From assembly GCF_019734885.1 (NCBI RefSeq), contig NZ_JAAXCM010000021.1, forward strand, positions 186,001 through 250,000: a stretch of DNA of 64,000 nucleotides. The letters are read 5' to 3'. A program made the position numbers and the translations under genes. Shown here in pieces: positions 16,954-25,564 of the stretch (its first letter is position 1; every line of letters starts with the position of its first letter). This stretch comes from Pseudocoprococcus catus. Its GTDB lineage: Bacteria > Bacillota > Clostridia > Lachnospirales > Lachnospiraceae. The notes beneath the pieces are model-generated. The model worked only from the letters and a program-made list of their open reading frames with translations. It was not told where the DNA came from and ran no database searches.

Positions 16954-19659
16954 TTGGAGAATAATAAAATAAATGAAGGCGCCCTGACAAAGCGGATCAA
17001 GACCCTTGTGCTGCAGGAGCGTTATGAAGAAGCCATGAAAGAGCTGGATGAGATTGATGTGAGCAAGATTCGCAACATATCCATCCTCTGCCTGGTTGGC
17101 GAAGTTTATATGGGACTGGAACGTTATGATGAAGCAGAACGGATTCTTCTTCGTGTCTATGAGAAGAATCCGAATACAAGAAGAATTCTTGATCTTCTGA
17201 CAACGTTATACATTGATAAAGGTGAATATTCTGAAGCGGAATATTACTACAAGGAATTTATAGGTGTGGCTTCCAGAGATCTGCATCGTTATATTTTAAG
17301 ATACAGATTGGACAAAGGCAAAGGTGAACGCCTTTCAGTACTGATCGATACCCTTGAGAAGTTAAAGGACTATGAATATATCGAAGAGTGGGCGTATGAA
17401 CTGGCCACATTATATGAAGCCAGCGGTGAGACGAAGAAGTGTATTCATGAATGTGACGAGATTGTTCTCTGGTTCGGACACGGGGAATATGTAGATAAGG
17501 CCATAGCATTAAAATGCAAACTGACAGGGCAGCCTCTGCCGGAGATTTCAACGGTTGAGCAGCACCGTGTTGAGGAAGAGGAGCGTGCAGCTCACGAGAA
17601 GCAGATGACAGAAGCCCTTGGAGCAGAGATGGGGATCGAAGGCTTTGCAGGTGCTGATTATGAAGGAAGCATAGACCTTGACTTGATTCAGCGCGCATTG
17701 GATGGTGATACAACTCCTGCTGCGAAGAAAACCGGATCCGAAGAAAACCTGCAGGCTGTGAGCGAGAATGCTGCAGGGGCAGAGCAGACAACGTCGGCAG
17801 CTGTTGAAGAAACAGTCGCGGATATGCAGCTTCAGGATACAGATGAATTATCAGGAAATGCTTCCGTGCCAGAGAAAGCAGAAGATATGTCTGGGTCAGA
17901 GTATGCAGAAACTGCAGATATAGATAGTGACAATGATTCAGACAATGATGCGAATGATAAGGAAGAGGAAGTCACAGAGGAAAAAGAAAAATCACATATT
18001 GCCCATCTGTTCAGCTCCCTTATGTTTGGCAAAAAAGAGAAAGAAAAGCATTTTGACTGGACAACGCTGAAGATTCCAAGAGAGAAAGAAGATAAGCCGG
18101 ATGAAATCGAGCTGGCAGCGGCAGCTATTACAGCAGCAGAAGGCCGCGGCGATGATGATCTTTTTGAAGTTTCAGAGGCAGAATCAGAAGGGAATCATAG
18201 CCTGGAAGTGTCGGAAACGATGAATACTGAAGGGCATCCGGAAGCGGTGCCGGAAGAAGAGATACCTTCGGCTGAATCCACGGAAGAGACAGATACAGCT
18301 GGAAATGCAGCAGCAGAGGCAGATACTGTGGATGTGGATTATGAAGAAGCTGAGAATGAAGCATATGAGGAAACAGAGAAATCAGATGATATGGGTATTC
18401 TGACAGATGGTTTCAGCCAGGAAGATGCGGATTTCTTTGGAAAACTCATGGGAGAAGATTTGTCTGCGGACTATGTGCGCAATAAGAAAACGGAAGAAGT
18501 TATCATCGAGGACGACGATGAGGATGAGATCATCGAAGATGGCAGCGAAGACATTGAGGGCGACGGAAGTGAAGATGAAGACGAAGTCATTGAGAACAAT
18601 GGAATCGAAGATGGCGACGAAATTATTGAGGACGATGGAAGTGAAGATGAAGACGAAACCATTGAAGATGAGAACATTGATGATCAGGAAAACAGGAAAC
18701 AGAATACATTTGATGATTTGTTCGGCTTTGCAGGAAGCGGCCGGGAAGCAGAACTGATTGATGATGACGGTGATGACGACGATGATGACGAAGTCATCGA
18801 TGAAGCTCAGCCGGGGGAAGTCAGGGATGATGATAGTGACGATGATGATGAAGATGAGATATCTGATGACATTCATGCATCGGATACTGTTTTAAATATC
18901 TTTGGTTCAGTTACAGAAGTAGACAGCATTAAGAATCAGCTGGCCAGAACCTTTACAAAGTTTGAGGATCCTGCCCTTGACAACATGGATCTTCTGGCAC
19001 CTTATGATATCAACTTTGTTGTTACTGGTTATGATATGAGCGTCAAGTCCCAGATTGCTATTGGTATTGCAAAAGCGCTGAATACATATGGTATCTGTGA
19101 CAAGAATAAGCTCGTCCGGGCTACAGCAGAGGATCTGAATGGCCGGGAATTCGCTATGATTTTCGAAAAACTCAAAGGCGGCTGCCTGGTTGTGGAAGGT
19201 GCCGGTGATCTTGATGACAAAGCAGCAGGCATTATTGCTGATTTTGTTCAGCAGGAAAATCAGGATGTGGCTATTGTACTGGAAGGTGAAGAAGAGAGTA
19301 TCAAGACGCTGTTCAGAAAGTATCCAGTACTTCACAGCAAGTTCCTGAATATTATTCATATCGGCAAGTACAATGAGAATGAGCTGGTTCAGCTGGCGGA
19401 TGGCTATGCCAAGAAAAAGGGATATGAGATTTCAGCACCGGCGGCAGCTTCGCTCAAGACTTTGCTCCGTGAACGTATGCAGTCCGGTTATTCTGTTGAA
19501 TATGAAGATATCATGGCAATTATAGAAGAAGCAATTGCCAGCCTTGAAAAACGCAATATGAAAAATCTTTTTATGACGGTTCTGGACAACAAATACGAAG
19601 AAGCAGCGATGTTTATGCTTCAGCCGGAGGACTTCAAGAACATCAATATCCCGGATTAG
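16954..19659 (+). CDS. TPR protein with acidic middle and degenerate AAA+ domain
   Basis: A 901-aa protein of unknown function in three parts. Residues 1 to about 190 are TPR-like helix pairs (LVGEYRGL-type pattern: CLVGEVYMGLERYDEAERIL). Residues about 200-640 are low-complexity and extremely acidic, with runs of Asp/Glu. Residues about 670-901 follow the SpoVK/CbbX-type AAA+ layout: NFVVTG, KSQIAIGIAKAL, GGCLVVEG, a DVAIVLEGEEESIK strand, LHSKF and ELVQLADGYAKKKGY. Walker A is GYDMSVKS (Gly lost before Lys698), and Walker B has Glu-Gly (748-749) in place of Asp-Glu, so ATP hydrolysis looks impaired. TTG 16954 is preferred because AGGAG ends nine bases before it; it directly abuts the ATG at 16945. 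Confidence 0.7.
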   Translation: MENNKINEGALTKRIKTLVLQERYEEAMKELDEIDVSKIRNISILCLVGEVYMGLERYDEAERILLRVYEKNPNTRRILDLLTTLYIDKGEYSEAEYYYKEFIGVASRDLHRYILRYRLDKGKGERLSVLIDTLEKLKDYEYIEEWAYELATLYEASGETKKCIHECDEIVLWFGHGEYVDKAIALKCKLTGQPLPEISTVEQHRVEEEERAAHEKQMTEALGAEMGIEGFAGADYEGSIDLDLIQRALDGDTTPAAKKTGSEENLQAVSENAAGAEQTTSAAVEETVADMQLQDTDELSGNASVPEKAEDMSGSEYAETADIDSDNDSDNDANDKEEEVTEEKEKSHIAHLFSSLMFGKKEKEKHFDWTTLKIPREKEDKPDEIELAAAAITAAEGRGDDDLFEVSEAESEGNHSLEVSETMNTEGHPEAVPEEEIPSAESTEETDTAGNAAAEADTVDVDYEEAENEAYEETEKSDDMGILTDGFSQEDADFFGKLMGEDLSADYVRNKKTEEVIIEDDDEDEIIEDGSEDIEGDGSEDEDEVIENNGIEDGDEIIEDDGSEDEDETIEDENIDDQENRKQNTFDDLFGFAGSGREAELIDDDGDDDDDDEVIDEAQPGEVRDDDSDDDDEDEISDDIHASDTVLNIFGSVTEVDSIKNQLARTFTKFEDPALDNMDLLAPYDINFVVTGYDMSVKSQIAIGIAKALNTYGICDKNKLVRATAEDLNGREFAMIFEKLKGGCLVVEGAGDLDDKAAGIIADFVQQENQDVAIVLEGEEESIKTLFRKYPVLHSKFLNIIHIGKYNENELVQLADGYAKKKGYEISAPAAASLKTLLRERMQSGYSVEYEDIMAIIEEAIASLEKRNMKNLFMTVLDNKYEEAAMFMLQPEDFKNINIPD
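18490..18880 (+). repeat. Asp/Glu-coding low-complexity repeat
   Basis: Within the TPR gene, imperfect units based on GAAGATGAAGACGAA and GATGATGACGAC recur. They encode repeated DEIIED and GSEDEDE-like blocks. A long frame on the opposite strand here is a by-product of this composition. Confidence 0.7.
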
Positions 19660-19677
19660 AACAGAAGAGCGATAGAA

Positions 19678-19725
19678 TCAATGAGGATTATCATGCCTGA
19701 TAAGCATATAATCCTCATTTTTTGT
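19678..19725 (+). terminator. Rho-independent terminator
   Basis: AATGAGGATTAT (19680-19691) pairs with ATAATCCTCATT (about 19708-19719), followed by a run of T. It ends the TPR/pseudo-AAA transcript. Confidence 0.85.
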
Positions 19726-20006
19726 TAAATTACTTTCGGGATTTGACAAAAAACACCGAAATATATGAAAAGAAGCGTTGGAGTGTATGTTTTTTTTTAA
19801 GAAATAGTGTTTGGAAAAATTAAAGAAAATAAAAACAAAATACAAACAAAACATCTGTATACTATGTGCAATTTTGACTTTTTTTGAATTATAAATGAAA
19901 AATATCTGTGTTTTTTGTACAAAATATTTTGGATTATCCTGCTGGAAAAATGAATTTTAGGAATAATTCGCGTACTTTTTGGAACGTTGAAAAGTTGGTC
20001 AAAATC

Positions 20007-20035
20007 TTGACAAAACATTCTAAACCGTGTAGGAT
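20007..20035 (+). promoter_or_regulatory. Sigma-A promoter for etfBA
   Basis: TTGACA at 20007-20012 and TAGGAT at 20030-20035 are 17 bp apart. This leaves a leader of about 90 bases before etfB. Confidence 0.65.
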
Positions 20036-20130
20036 GTATGTAGTGGCGTTTCTGAAGATTCATAGCGTAGTTATATTCTCGTATGAATACATATGAAAGA
20101 AGCTTTACGTACAATAAGGAGGTATTTATT

Positions 20131-20934
20131 TTGAGAATCTTAGTATGTGTAAAACAGGTACCTGATACTGCAGAGATTAAGATCGATCCAGTAACGAATA
20201 CACTGATTCGTGCAGGTGTACCAAGTATTGTCAATCCTTTTGATGCATGCGCTCTTGAAGTTGCAGCAAGAATCAAAGATGCTAACCCAGGCACAGAAAT
20301 CACATTATTATCTATGGGTCCAGATCAGGCAAAAGATGCATTAAGAGAGTGTCTCGCAGTTGGCGGTGACAAAGCATACCTTTGCAGCGACAGAAAGTTC
20401 GGCGGTTCCGATACACTGGCTACAAGCTACATCTTAGCTTCCGCTATCCAGTCTATCGAAGAAAAAGAAGGCAAATTTGACCTCATTCTTGCTGGTAAAC
20501 AGGCTATTGATGGTGATACAGGCCAGGTTGGTCCTGAAATCGCAGCACATATGGGCCTTGCTCAGGTTACATATGCAGCAGAAGTTACTGTTGAAGGTGA
20601 TGATATCATCGTTAAGAGAGAAAGCGATAAAGGTTATGATATGATTTCTGTTCAGAAACCGGCTATCGTAACAGTTGTTAAGACTGAATTTGATCCTAGA
20701 TATCCATCTATCAAGAGCAAGATGGCAGCTATGAGAAAAGAGATCACTGTTATCACATCAGAAGATATTCCAGATATCGACCTGACTCGCTGCGGTCTTA
20801 AAGGATCCCCTACAAAGGTTAGAAAGACCTTTACACCAGTGAAGAATAAGAACTGTGTAATCGTTGACGAAGGTGAAGTAGAAACATCAGCAGTTAAACT
20901 TGTTGAAGTTCTTGCTGAGGCCAAAGTACTGTAA
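20131..20934 (+). CDS. etfB: Electron transfer flavoprotein, beta subunit
   Basis: The small subunit of the FAD-containing ETF heterodimer that carries electrons between acyl-CoA or other dehydrogenases and the ferredoxin, NADH or quinone pools. The 267 aa begin RILVCVKQVPDTAEIKID and contain the family segments FDACALEVAARIKD, GKQAIDGDTGQVGPEIA and KPAIVTVV. The start is TTG at 20131, seven bases after a perfect AAGGAGGT; the longer upstream frame has no such signal. Codons ending in T and A dominate more than in neighbouring genes, consistent with high expression. No dehydrogenase gene is adjacent, so its partner is unknown. Confidence 0.95.
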   Translation: MRILVCVKQVPDTAEIKIDPVTNTLIRAGVPSIVNPFDACALEVAARIKDANPGTEITLLSMGPDQAKDALRECLAVGGDKAYLCSDRKFGGSDTLATSYILASAIQSIEEKEGKFDLILAGKQAIDGDTGQVGPEIAAHMGLAQVTYAAEVTVEGDDIIVKRESDKGYDMISVQKPAIVTVVKTEFDPRYPSIKSKMAAMRKEITVITSEDIPDIDLTRCGLKGSPTKVRKTFTPVKNKNCVIVDEGEVETSAVKLVEVLAEAKVL

Positions 20935-20947
20935 GGAGGATATGGGC

Positions 20948-21952
20948 ATGAGCTTTGAAGAATATAAGAATCTTTGGGTATTTGTTGAGACAGAAGAGAA
21001 CGAAGTAAAGCCAGTTGGCTATGAACTCCTGAAACCAGGTCGTGAACTTGCAGATAAGATGGGTGCTAATCTTGTTGCAGTTGTTATCGGTGGTAAGGTT
21101 GAAGATATCGCTAAGAAAGCAATCGAATACGGTGCTGACGAAGCAATCCTCGTTGAAGGCGACGAATACTACAACTATACAACAGATGCATACAGCATCG
21201 CTATGAAGACACTTGTTGACAAATATAAACCATCAGCAATCCTGATCGGTGCTACAAACAACGGCCGTGACCTTGGTCCTAAGATGGCTTGTGATCTGAA
21301 TACAGGTCTTACAGCTGACTGTACAGGTCTTGACTATGATGTAGAAGCTGGCAACATGGTTTGGACACGTCCTGCATTTGGCGGTAACCTGATGGCTATG
21401 ATCCTTTGCCCGGACAACAGACCACAGCTTGGTACAGTTCGTCCAGGTGTATTCAAGAAACCTGAACTTGTTGAAGGCAAAGAAGGCACAATCACACGTG
21501 AAGACATTCATGTAGCAGCTGATCAGATCAGAACAAAACTGATCGAAAGAATCGAAGAAGTTGCTGCAGCTGTTAACCTTGAAGAAGCTGAAATCATCGT
21601 ATCCGGTGGTCGTGGTGTAGGTTCAGAAGAAGGCTTCAACGTTATCCGTGAATTAGCAGACGTACTGGGTGCTACAGTTGGTGCTTCCCGTGCAGCTGTT
21701 GATGAAGGCTGGATTCCACGTGCACATCAGGTAGGTCAGACAGGTAAGACTGTGGGTCCTAAGCTGTACATTGCTTGTGGTATCTCAGGTGCTATCCAGC
21801 ATGCAGCTGGTATTTCCGGATCTGATTGCATCGTAGCAATCAACAAAGATTCAGAAGCTCCTATCTTTGACGTAGCAGATTATGGTATCGTTGGTGACCT
21901 GTTCACAGTTATCCCTATCATGATCGAGCAGATCAAGAAATTAAACGCATAA
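20948..21952 (+). CDS. etfA: Electron transfer flavoprotein, alpha subunit
   Basis: The 334-aa large subunit, which binds FAD through its C-terminal domain: [51 protein letters not shown] and a closing DYGIVGDLF. The N-terminal half has the ETF fold shared with EtfB. ATG 20948 lies seven bases after AAGGAGGA; an ATG six bases earlier is too close to that site. The gene follows etfB after 13 bases and is closed by a strong terminator at 21974-22003. There is no N-terminal ferredoxin domain, so a bifurcating role cannot be read from this sequence. Confidence 0.95.
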   Translation: MSFEEYKNLWVFVETEENEVKPVGYELLKPGRELADKMGANLVAVVIGGKVEDIAKKAIEYGADEAILVEGDEYYNYTTDAYSIAMKTLVDKYKPSAILIGATNNGRDLGPKMACDLNTGLTADCTGLDYDVEAGNMVWTRPAFGGNLMAMILCPDNRPQLGTVRPGVFKKPELVEGKEGTITREDIHVAADQIRTKLIERIEEVAAAVNLEEAEIIVSGGRGVGSEEGFNVIRELADVLGATVGASRAAVDEGWIPRAHQVGQTGKTVGPKLYIACGISGAIQHAAGISGSDCIVAINKDSEAPIFDVADYGIVGDLFTVIPIMIEQIKKLNA

Positions 21953-21973
21953 TTTCATATTTTGAATATGTTT

Positions 21974-22003
21974 GCCCTGTGGCTTTAGCCACAGGGCTTT
22001 TTT
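21974..22003 (+). terminator. Rho-independent terminator after etfA
   Basis: GCCCTGTGG (21974-21982) pairs with CCACAGGGC (21989-21997) around a six-base loop, followed by six T. Confidence 0.95.
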
Positions 22004-22010
22004 GATTTAC

Positions 22011-22150
22011 GCGAGCAACGAGCCAAGGTTCGTGCTTGCACGAGACCTTGGCGTTGCTAAGCGCCAGTGGCGCTTGTTTAGCAACGACCGAAACGGAGTG
22101 TAGAGGCCGCGATAACTTGAGAAACTCGCGGAGCGTGTTTCTCATAGTTT
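22011..22150. repeat. Palindromic multi-hairpin element
   Basis: Three strong inverted repeats lie in 140 bases. Hairpin A is 22015-22057 (GCAAC, GCCAAGGT and CGTGC arms with small bulges). Hairpin B is 22053-22085 (GTTGCTAA and GCGCCA arms). Hairpin C is 22114-22149 (TGAGAAAC arms). A and B share the strand at 22053-22057, so they are mutually exclusive. The GC content is higher than in the surroundings. It lies after a complete terminator, which fits a mobile palindromic repeat of the REP/MITE kind or a structured RNA. Confidence 0.6.
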
Positions 22151-22370
22151 ATAGGATTAGGGGGTACACAGTGTCCGTTGGATAATGGTCATGCACTAAC
22201 TGAAAAGAAGTGAAGACACACTGAAGCGGAGGAGAAGTATGTGGATAAGAAATGGTTAAAATACATAAATGAAAACAGTTTACACTCCTGTTATTGATAG
22301 TTATTTTCAAGTAACTGAAAGTAAATGAGAAAATTTGATAACTAAATTTTATCAAGAGAATTTATCAGTA
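22151..22370 (+). other. Gene-free stretch with a possible gene remnant
   Basis: The rest of the 518-base gap between etfA and apbE. It carries a good ribosome binding site (GGAGGAG, 22228-22234) followed only by an 18-codon frame, and then ends in a terminator, although no full gene lies upstream. This could be a decayed gene or a small RNA. Confidence 0.35.
22241..22297 (+). CDS. Possible 18-aa remnant or leader peptide
   Basis: GTG at 22241, six bases after GGAGGAG, opens an 18-codon frame (begins DKKWLKYINEN after the start residue) ending in TGA. It is too short to classify. It could be the stub of a truncated gene. Confidence 0.2.
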   Translation: MDKKWLKYINENSLHSCY

Positions 22371-22372
22371 AG

Positions 22373-22396
22373 AAGCCTTATTTATAAGGCTTTTTT
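22373..22396 (+). terminator. Rho-independent terminator upstream of apbE
   Basis: AAGCCTTA (22373-22380) and TAAGGCTT (22385-22392) flank a four-base loop, followed by a T run. It is placed three bases before the apbE promoter. Confidence 0.85.
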
Positions 22397-22398
22397 GA

Positions 22399-22427
22399 TT
22401 GACAGTTTTTTTTTTACACGATAAAAT
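22399..22427 (+). promoter_or_regulatory. Sigma-A promoter of the flavinylation operon
   Basis: TTGACA (22399-22404) and TAAAAT (22422-22427) are 17 bp apart, a near-consensus promoter for apbE and the three genes after it. Confidence 0.85.
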
Positions 22428-22430
22428 ACT

Positions 22431-22454
22431 TAACGTTAGCAGAGTCTAACCTTA
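22431..22454 (+). promoter_or_regulatory. Inverted repeat over the transcription start (candidate operator)
   Basis: TAACGTTAG (22431-22439) and CTAACCTTA (22446-22454) are inverted copies with one mismatch, spaced by six bases. The repeat starts four bases after the -10 box and covers the expected start site. A related TTAGC-GCTAA repeat is found at 26988-27001. Confidence 0.45.
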
Positions 22455-22470
22455 GGAAGGAATTACAGGA

Positions 22471-23580
22471 ATGAAAAAAATAATAAGAATTATTATGATA
22501 TCATCTGTTGCTTTTATATTGACAGCTTGCTCGGGAAAGAATTCTGCGGTTACAGAAACTTCCTTTTCTGAGGTGAATTCTGAAAACGTTTCCACATCTT
22601 CGAAATTGACTTCAGAAACTGTATCAGAGGATATGGAGGCAGTCAGAGATGTTTTTGCTATGGATACCTATATGACAGTAAAAGCCTATGGACCCCAGGG
22701 GGATGCGGCTGTGGAGGCAGCTGTGGAGGAGATTAACCGGTTGGATGCACTTTTGTCAACCGGCAATGAAGACAGTGAAGTTGCCAGGATCAATGCCAAT
22801 AATGGCGGCCATTTTTCAGAGGATGGTGCGATTTTAATGGAACGCTCGCTGGAACTTTATAAAAGTACCGGAGGTGTTTTTGATGTCGCTATTTACCCGG
22901 TGATGAAAGCCTGGGGATTTACGGATGGCAATTATCGGGTGCCGGATGATGAAACATTGAAATCATTGCTTCAGCTGGCAGATCCGTCGCTGATTGAATA
23001 TGATTCTTCGACTGCGGATGTAAACTTTGAAGAAAAAGGTGTTCAAATAGATTTCGGAGGTATTGCCAAGGGCTATACCTCCTCCAGAATTATGGATATT
23101 TATAAGGAAAAAGGCGTGACAAGCGGTCTGGTCAATCTTGGCGGCAATGCACAGGTACTAGGGACAAAACCGGACGGCAGCCTGTGGCGTGTGGCCGTTC
23201 AGAGTCCGGATGCGGAAGATGAATATCTGGGGGTTCTGGAAACAAAAGACAAAGCAATCATCACTTCCGGTGGTTATGAGCGTTATTTTGAAAAAGATGG
23301 TGTGACCTATCATCATATCATCGATCCGTCAACGGGTTATCCTGCGGAGAACGGATTGATTTCAGTGACGATTGTCAGCGCAGATGGTACACTGGCAGAT
23401 GGCCTATCTACTTCATTGTTTGTTATGGGGAAGGATAAAGCCGTTGATTATTGGAGAACATACAGCGATGAGTTTGATATGATTTTGCTGACAGATGACG
23501 AGCAGCTTTATGTTTCAGAGGGAATCAAAGACAGTTTTACTTCTGGCAGAGATGTGAATATAGTAGAAAAGGATGACTGA
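22471..23580 (+). CDS. apbE: FAD:protein FMN transferase lipoprotein (ApbE)
   Basis: Attaches FMN from FAD covalently to a Thr in the (S/T)GAT motif of FMN-binding domain proteins outside the membrane. The 369 aa begin with a lipoprotein signal (basic start, hydrophobic core, LTAC lipobox with Cys about residue 20). The transferase core follows: FAMDTYMTVKAYG, INRLDALLST, GGVFDVAIYPVMKAWGF, IDFGGIAKGY, GLVNLGGNAQVLG, ITSGGYERYF, HHIIDPSTGYPA and the Mg-site region GTLADGLSTSLFVMG. It is the first gene of a tight operon with its probable substrates (gaps of zero to two bases). AAGGA precedes the ATG. Confidence 0.95.
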   Translation: MKKIIRIIMISSVAFILTACSGKNSAVTETSFSEVNSENVSTSSKLTSETVSEDMEAVRDVFAMDTYMTVKAYGPQGDAAVEAAVEEINRLDALLSTGNEDSEVARINANNGGHFSEDGAILMERSLELYKSTGGVFDVAIYPVMKAWGFTDGNYRVPDDETLKSLLQLADPSLIEYDSSTADVNFEEKGVQIDFGGIAKGYTSSRIMDIYKEKGVTSGLVNLGGNAQVLGTKPDGSLWRVAVQSPDAEDEYLGVLETKDKAIITSGGYERYFEKDGVTYHHIIDPSTGYPAENGLISVTIVSADGTLADGLSTSLFVMGKDKAVDYWRTYSDEFDMILLTDDEQLYVSEGIKDSFTSGRDVNIVEKDD

Positions 23581-23582
23581 GA

Positions 23583-25562
23583 ATGAAATTTTGGAAAAAA
23601 TTTGGCGGTTATGTGCCGATTCTTTCGACTGTGCTGATTGCAGCCTGCGTTGGAACATCATTAAAGGGATATGCAGCCCCTGTTTATGAGATTGAGCAGC
23701 CGGAAACTGTTCAGACGGCTGAGACCACGGCAAAGGAGAAAAAACAGGAAACAGAAGAGACAACACAGGCGAAAGGAAACTTTGATCTGGATGACGGCAT
23801 TTATAAGGGCAGTGGTACAGGCTTTGCAGGTACGGTTTCTGTTTCTGTGGAAATCAAAGATAAAAGTATCGTTGCTATTAACATTCTCAGCACACAGGAC
23901 GATGAAGCATTCTTTAACAGAGCGAAGGGTGTTATTGATAAGATTATTGCAGGACAGACACTGGATGTAGATGTGGTATCAGGGGCAACTTACAGTTCCA
24001 ACGGTATTATCAGTGCGGTCAAAAATGCATTGACTGGTGAACAGGATACAAGTACACCAGCCTCCGCATCAAGCAGCAGTAATCAGAGTTCGCCAACTAT
24101 AGATACGGTGGATGATTCTGATCAGACATGGAAAGACGGTACTTATTATGGCAGCGGTACCGGATTTAATGGTGAAGTGAAAGTAAAAGTTGTCATTGCA
24201 AATGGCCAGATCAGTGATATCAGCGTTATCAGTCACAATGATGACAGCAGCTTTATGGGACAGGCAGAAGGTCTGATTTCAGATATTATCAGCACTCAGA
24301 GCACCAATGTAGATGCGGTATCAGGAGCAACTTACAGTTCAAGAGGTATTATCAATGCTGTGCGTGCCGCTTTAAAACAGGCGGCTGTCAATGGCTCCGA
24401 CAGTGATACGGATGACAGTAATGACGATAACAATAATAACAGCGATAATAATAATAGCAATACAGCTATTCCGGAAGGAAAAGTGCCTTATAAGGATGGT
24501 ATATATTATGGAACCGGTGAAGGCTATGCCGGTGATATCGAGTTGGCTGTGGTTATTCAGGATAAGACAATTAAAGCCGTTCTGATTACAAAATGTGAAG
24601 ACGATGCAGCCTTCTTTAACAGAGCAAAGAATATTATCAATGAAGTCCTGAAAAAACAGACAACGGATCTGAAGGGAATTGATACTGTATCAGGGGCAAC
24701 TTACAGTTCCAATGGTATCATGGAAGCTTTGAAAGAAGCCTTCAAGGCGGCGAAGAATGCCACAGATGGCAAGAAGCCGGAAACAACGAAACCAACAGAA
24801 ACTGAAACTGAGACAGAAACAGAGACGGAATCTGAAACATCAAATGAAAACAGTGAATATATTGACGGTGAATATACTGTATCCGTTGTATGCGAACCGG
24901 ATGAGGACGAGGATTTTGAAGCTTATAATTTGTCCATGACAGTTCATATCAAAAATGACAAAATCACAGCAGTCACAGACCTGTCAGGTGATGGTTCCAA
25001 AGATAATGAAACTTACATCAAGCGTGCAGCAGAAGGTACATCTAAGCTGCGGGGTGTTGTGACACAGATTGTAGAAAAAGGAACTGTTGAAGAAATTGAT
25101 ACAGTGACAAGAGCAACCTGCTCATCCAATGCCATCATAGAAGGCTGCCGGAAGGCACTGGAAGCTGCAAAGCGTCCGGAAGCGCCTGATGAGACAGGGG
25201 CAGAAGAACCGGCAGACAGAACTTATGCAGACGGTGATTACACAGTTTCTGTTGTATGCGAGCCGGATGAAGAGCAGGATTTTGAAGCCTATGATCTGTC
25301 TATGACTGTTTCTGTTCAAAATGACAGAATTACAGATATTACCAATATCAAGGGCAACGGCAGCAGCGACAATGACAGCTACATCAAAAAGGCTGCGCAG
25401 GGAACGTCAAAATATGTCGGTGTTGTGACACAGATTACAGAAAAAGGTATGCCTGAAGGCATTGATACAGTGGCAAGGGCAACCTGTTCATCCAATGCCA
25501 TCATAGAAGGCTGCCAGAAAGCACTGGAAGAAGCAAAAAAACTGGCAGAGGAAGGTAAGTAG
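23583..25562 (+). CDS. Extracytosolic protein with five FMN-binding domains
   Basis: A 659-aa protein with an N-terminal membrane anchor or signal (FWKKFGGYVPILSTVLIAACVG). Five FMN_bind domains of about 85 residues follow, joined by low-complexity linkers rich in Ser, Asn, Asp and Thr-Glu. Domains 1-3 end in VSGATYSS, the ApbE flavinylation site whose Thr takes FMN. Domains 4 and 5 end in VTRATCSS and VARATCSS, with Arg replacing Gly and Cys replacing Tyr. It probably works as a multi-flavin wire between the membrane and the surface. It starts two bases after the apbE stop and is followed two bases later by another FMN protein. Confidence 0.9.
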   Translation: MKFWKKFGGYVPILSTVLIAACVGTSLKGYAAPVYEIEQPETVQTAETTAKEKKQETEETTQAKGNFDLDDGIYKGSGTGFAGTVSVSVEIKDKSIVAINILSTQDDEAFFNRAKGVIDKIIAGQTLDVDVVSGATYSSNGIISAVKNALTGEQDTSTPASASSSSNQSSPTIDTVDDSDQTWKDGTYYGSGTGFNGEVKVKVVIANGQISDISVISHNDDSSFMGQAEGLISDIISTQSTNVDAVSGATYSSRGIINAVRAALKQAAVNGSDSDTDDSNDDNNNNSDNNNSNTAIPEGKVPYKDGIYYGTGEGYAGDIELAVVIQDKTIKAVLITKCEDDAAFFNRAKNIINEVLKKQTTDLKGIDTVSGATYSSNGIMEALKEAFKAAKNATDGKKPETTKPTETETETETETESETSNENSEYIDGEYTVSVVCEPDEDEDFEAYNLSMTVHIKNDKITAVTDLSGDGSKDNETYIKRAAEGTSKLRGVVTQIVEKGTVEEIDTVTRATCSSNAIIEGCRKALEAAKRPEAPDETGAEEPADRTYADGDYTVSVVCEPDEEQDFEAYDLSMTVSVQNDRITDITNIKGNGSSDNDSYIKKAAQGTSKYVGVVTQITEKGMPEGIDTVARATCSSNAIIEGCQKALEEAKKLAEEGK

Positions 25563-25564
25563 AG

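Larger units (their letters stand above)
19660..20130 (+). other. 471-base intergenic region before etfBA
   Basis: It contains the terminator at 19678-19725, an AT-rich stretch with no convincing gene on either strand, and the etfBA promoter at 20007-20035. Two frames of 62 and 168 codons exist, but they lack ribosome binding sites and protein-like composition. Confidence 0.6.

Noticed and set aside
18382-18876. 164-codon minus-strand frame rich in Ile and Val
   Set aside because: It is the reverse complement of the Asp/Glu-coding repeat of the TPR gene and has no start signals.
19797-20303. 168-codon minus-strand frame running into etfB
   Set aside because: It overlaps the etfBA promoter and coding start and has a biased, non-protein-like composition.
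23970-24735. Repeated SGATYSS-coding segments as a CRISPR-like or mobile repeat
   Set aside because: The repeats are FMN-binding domain ends in one reading frame, with domain-length spacing, not CRISPR spacing.
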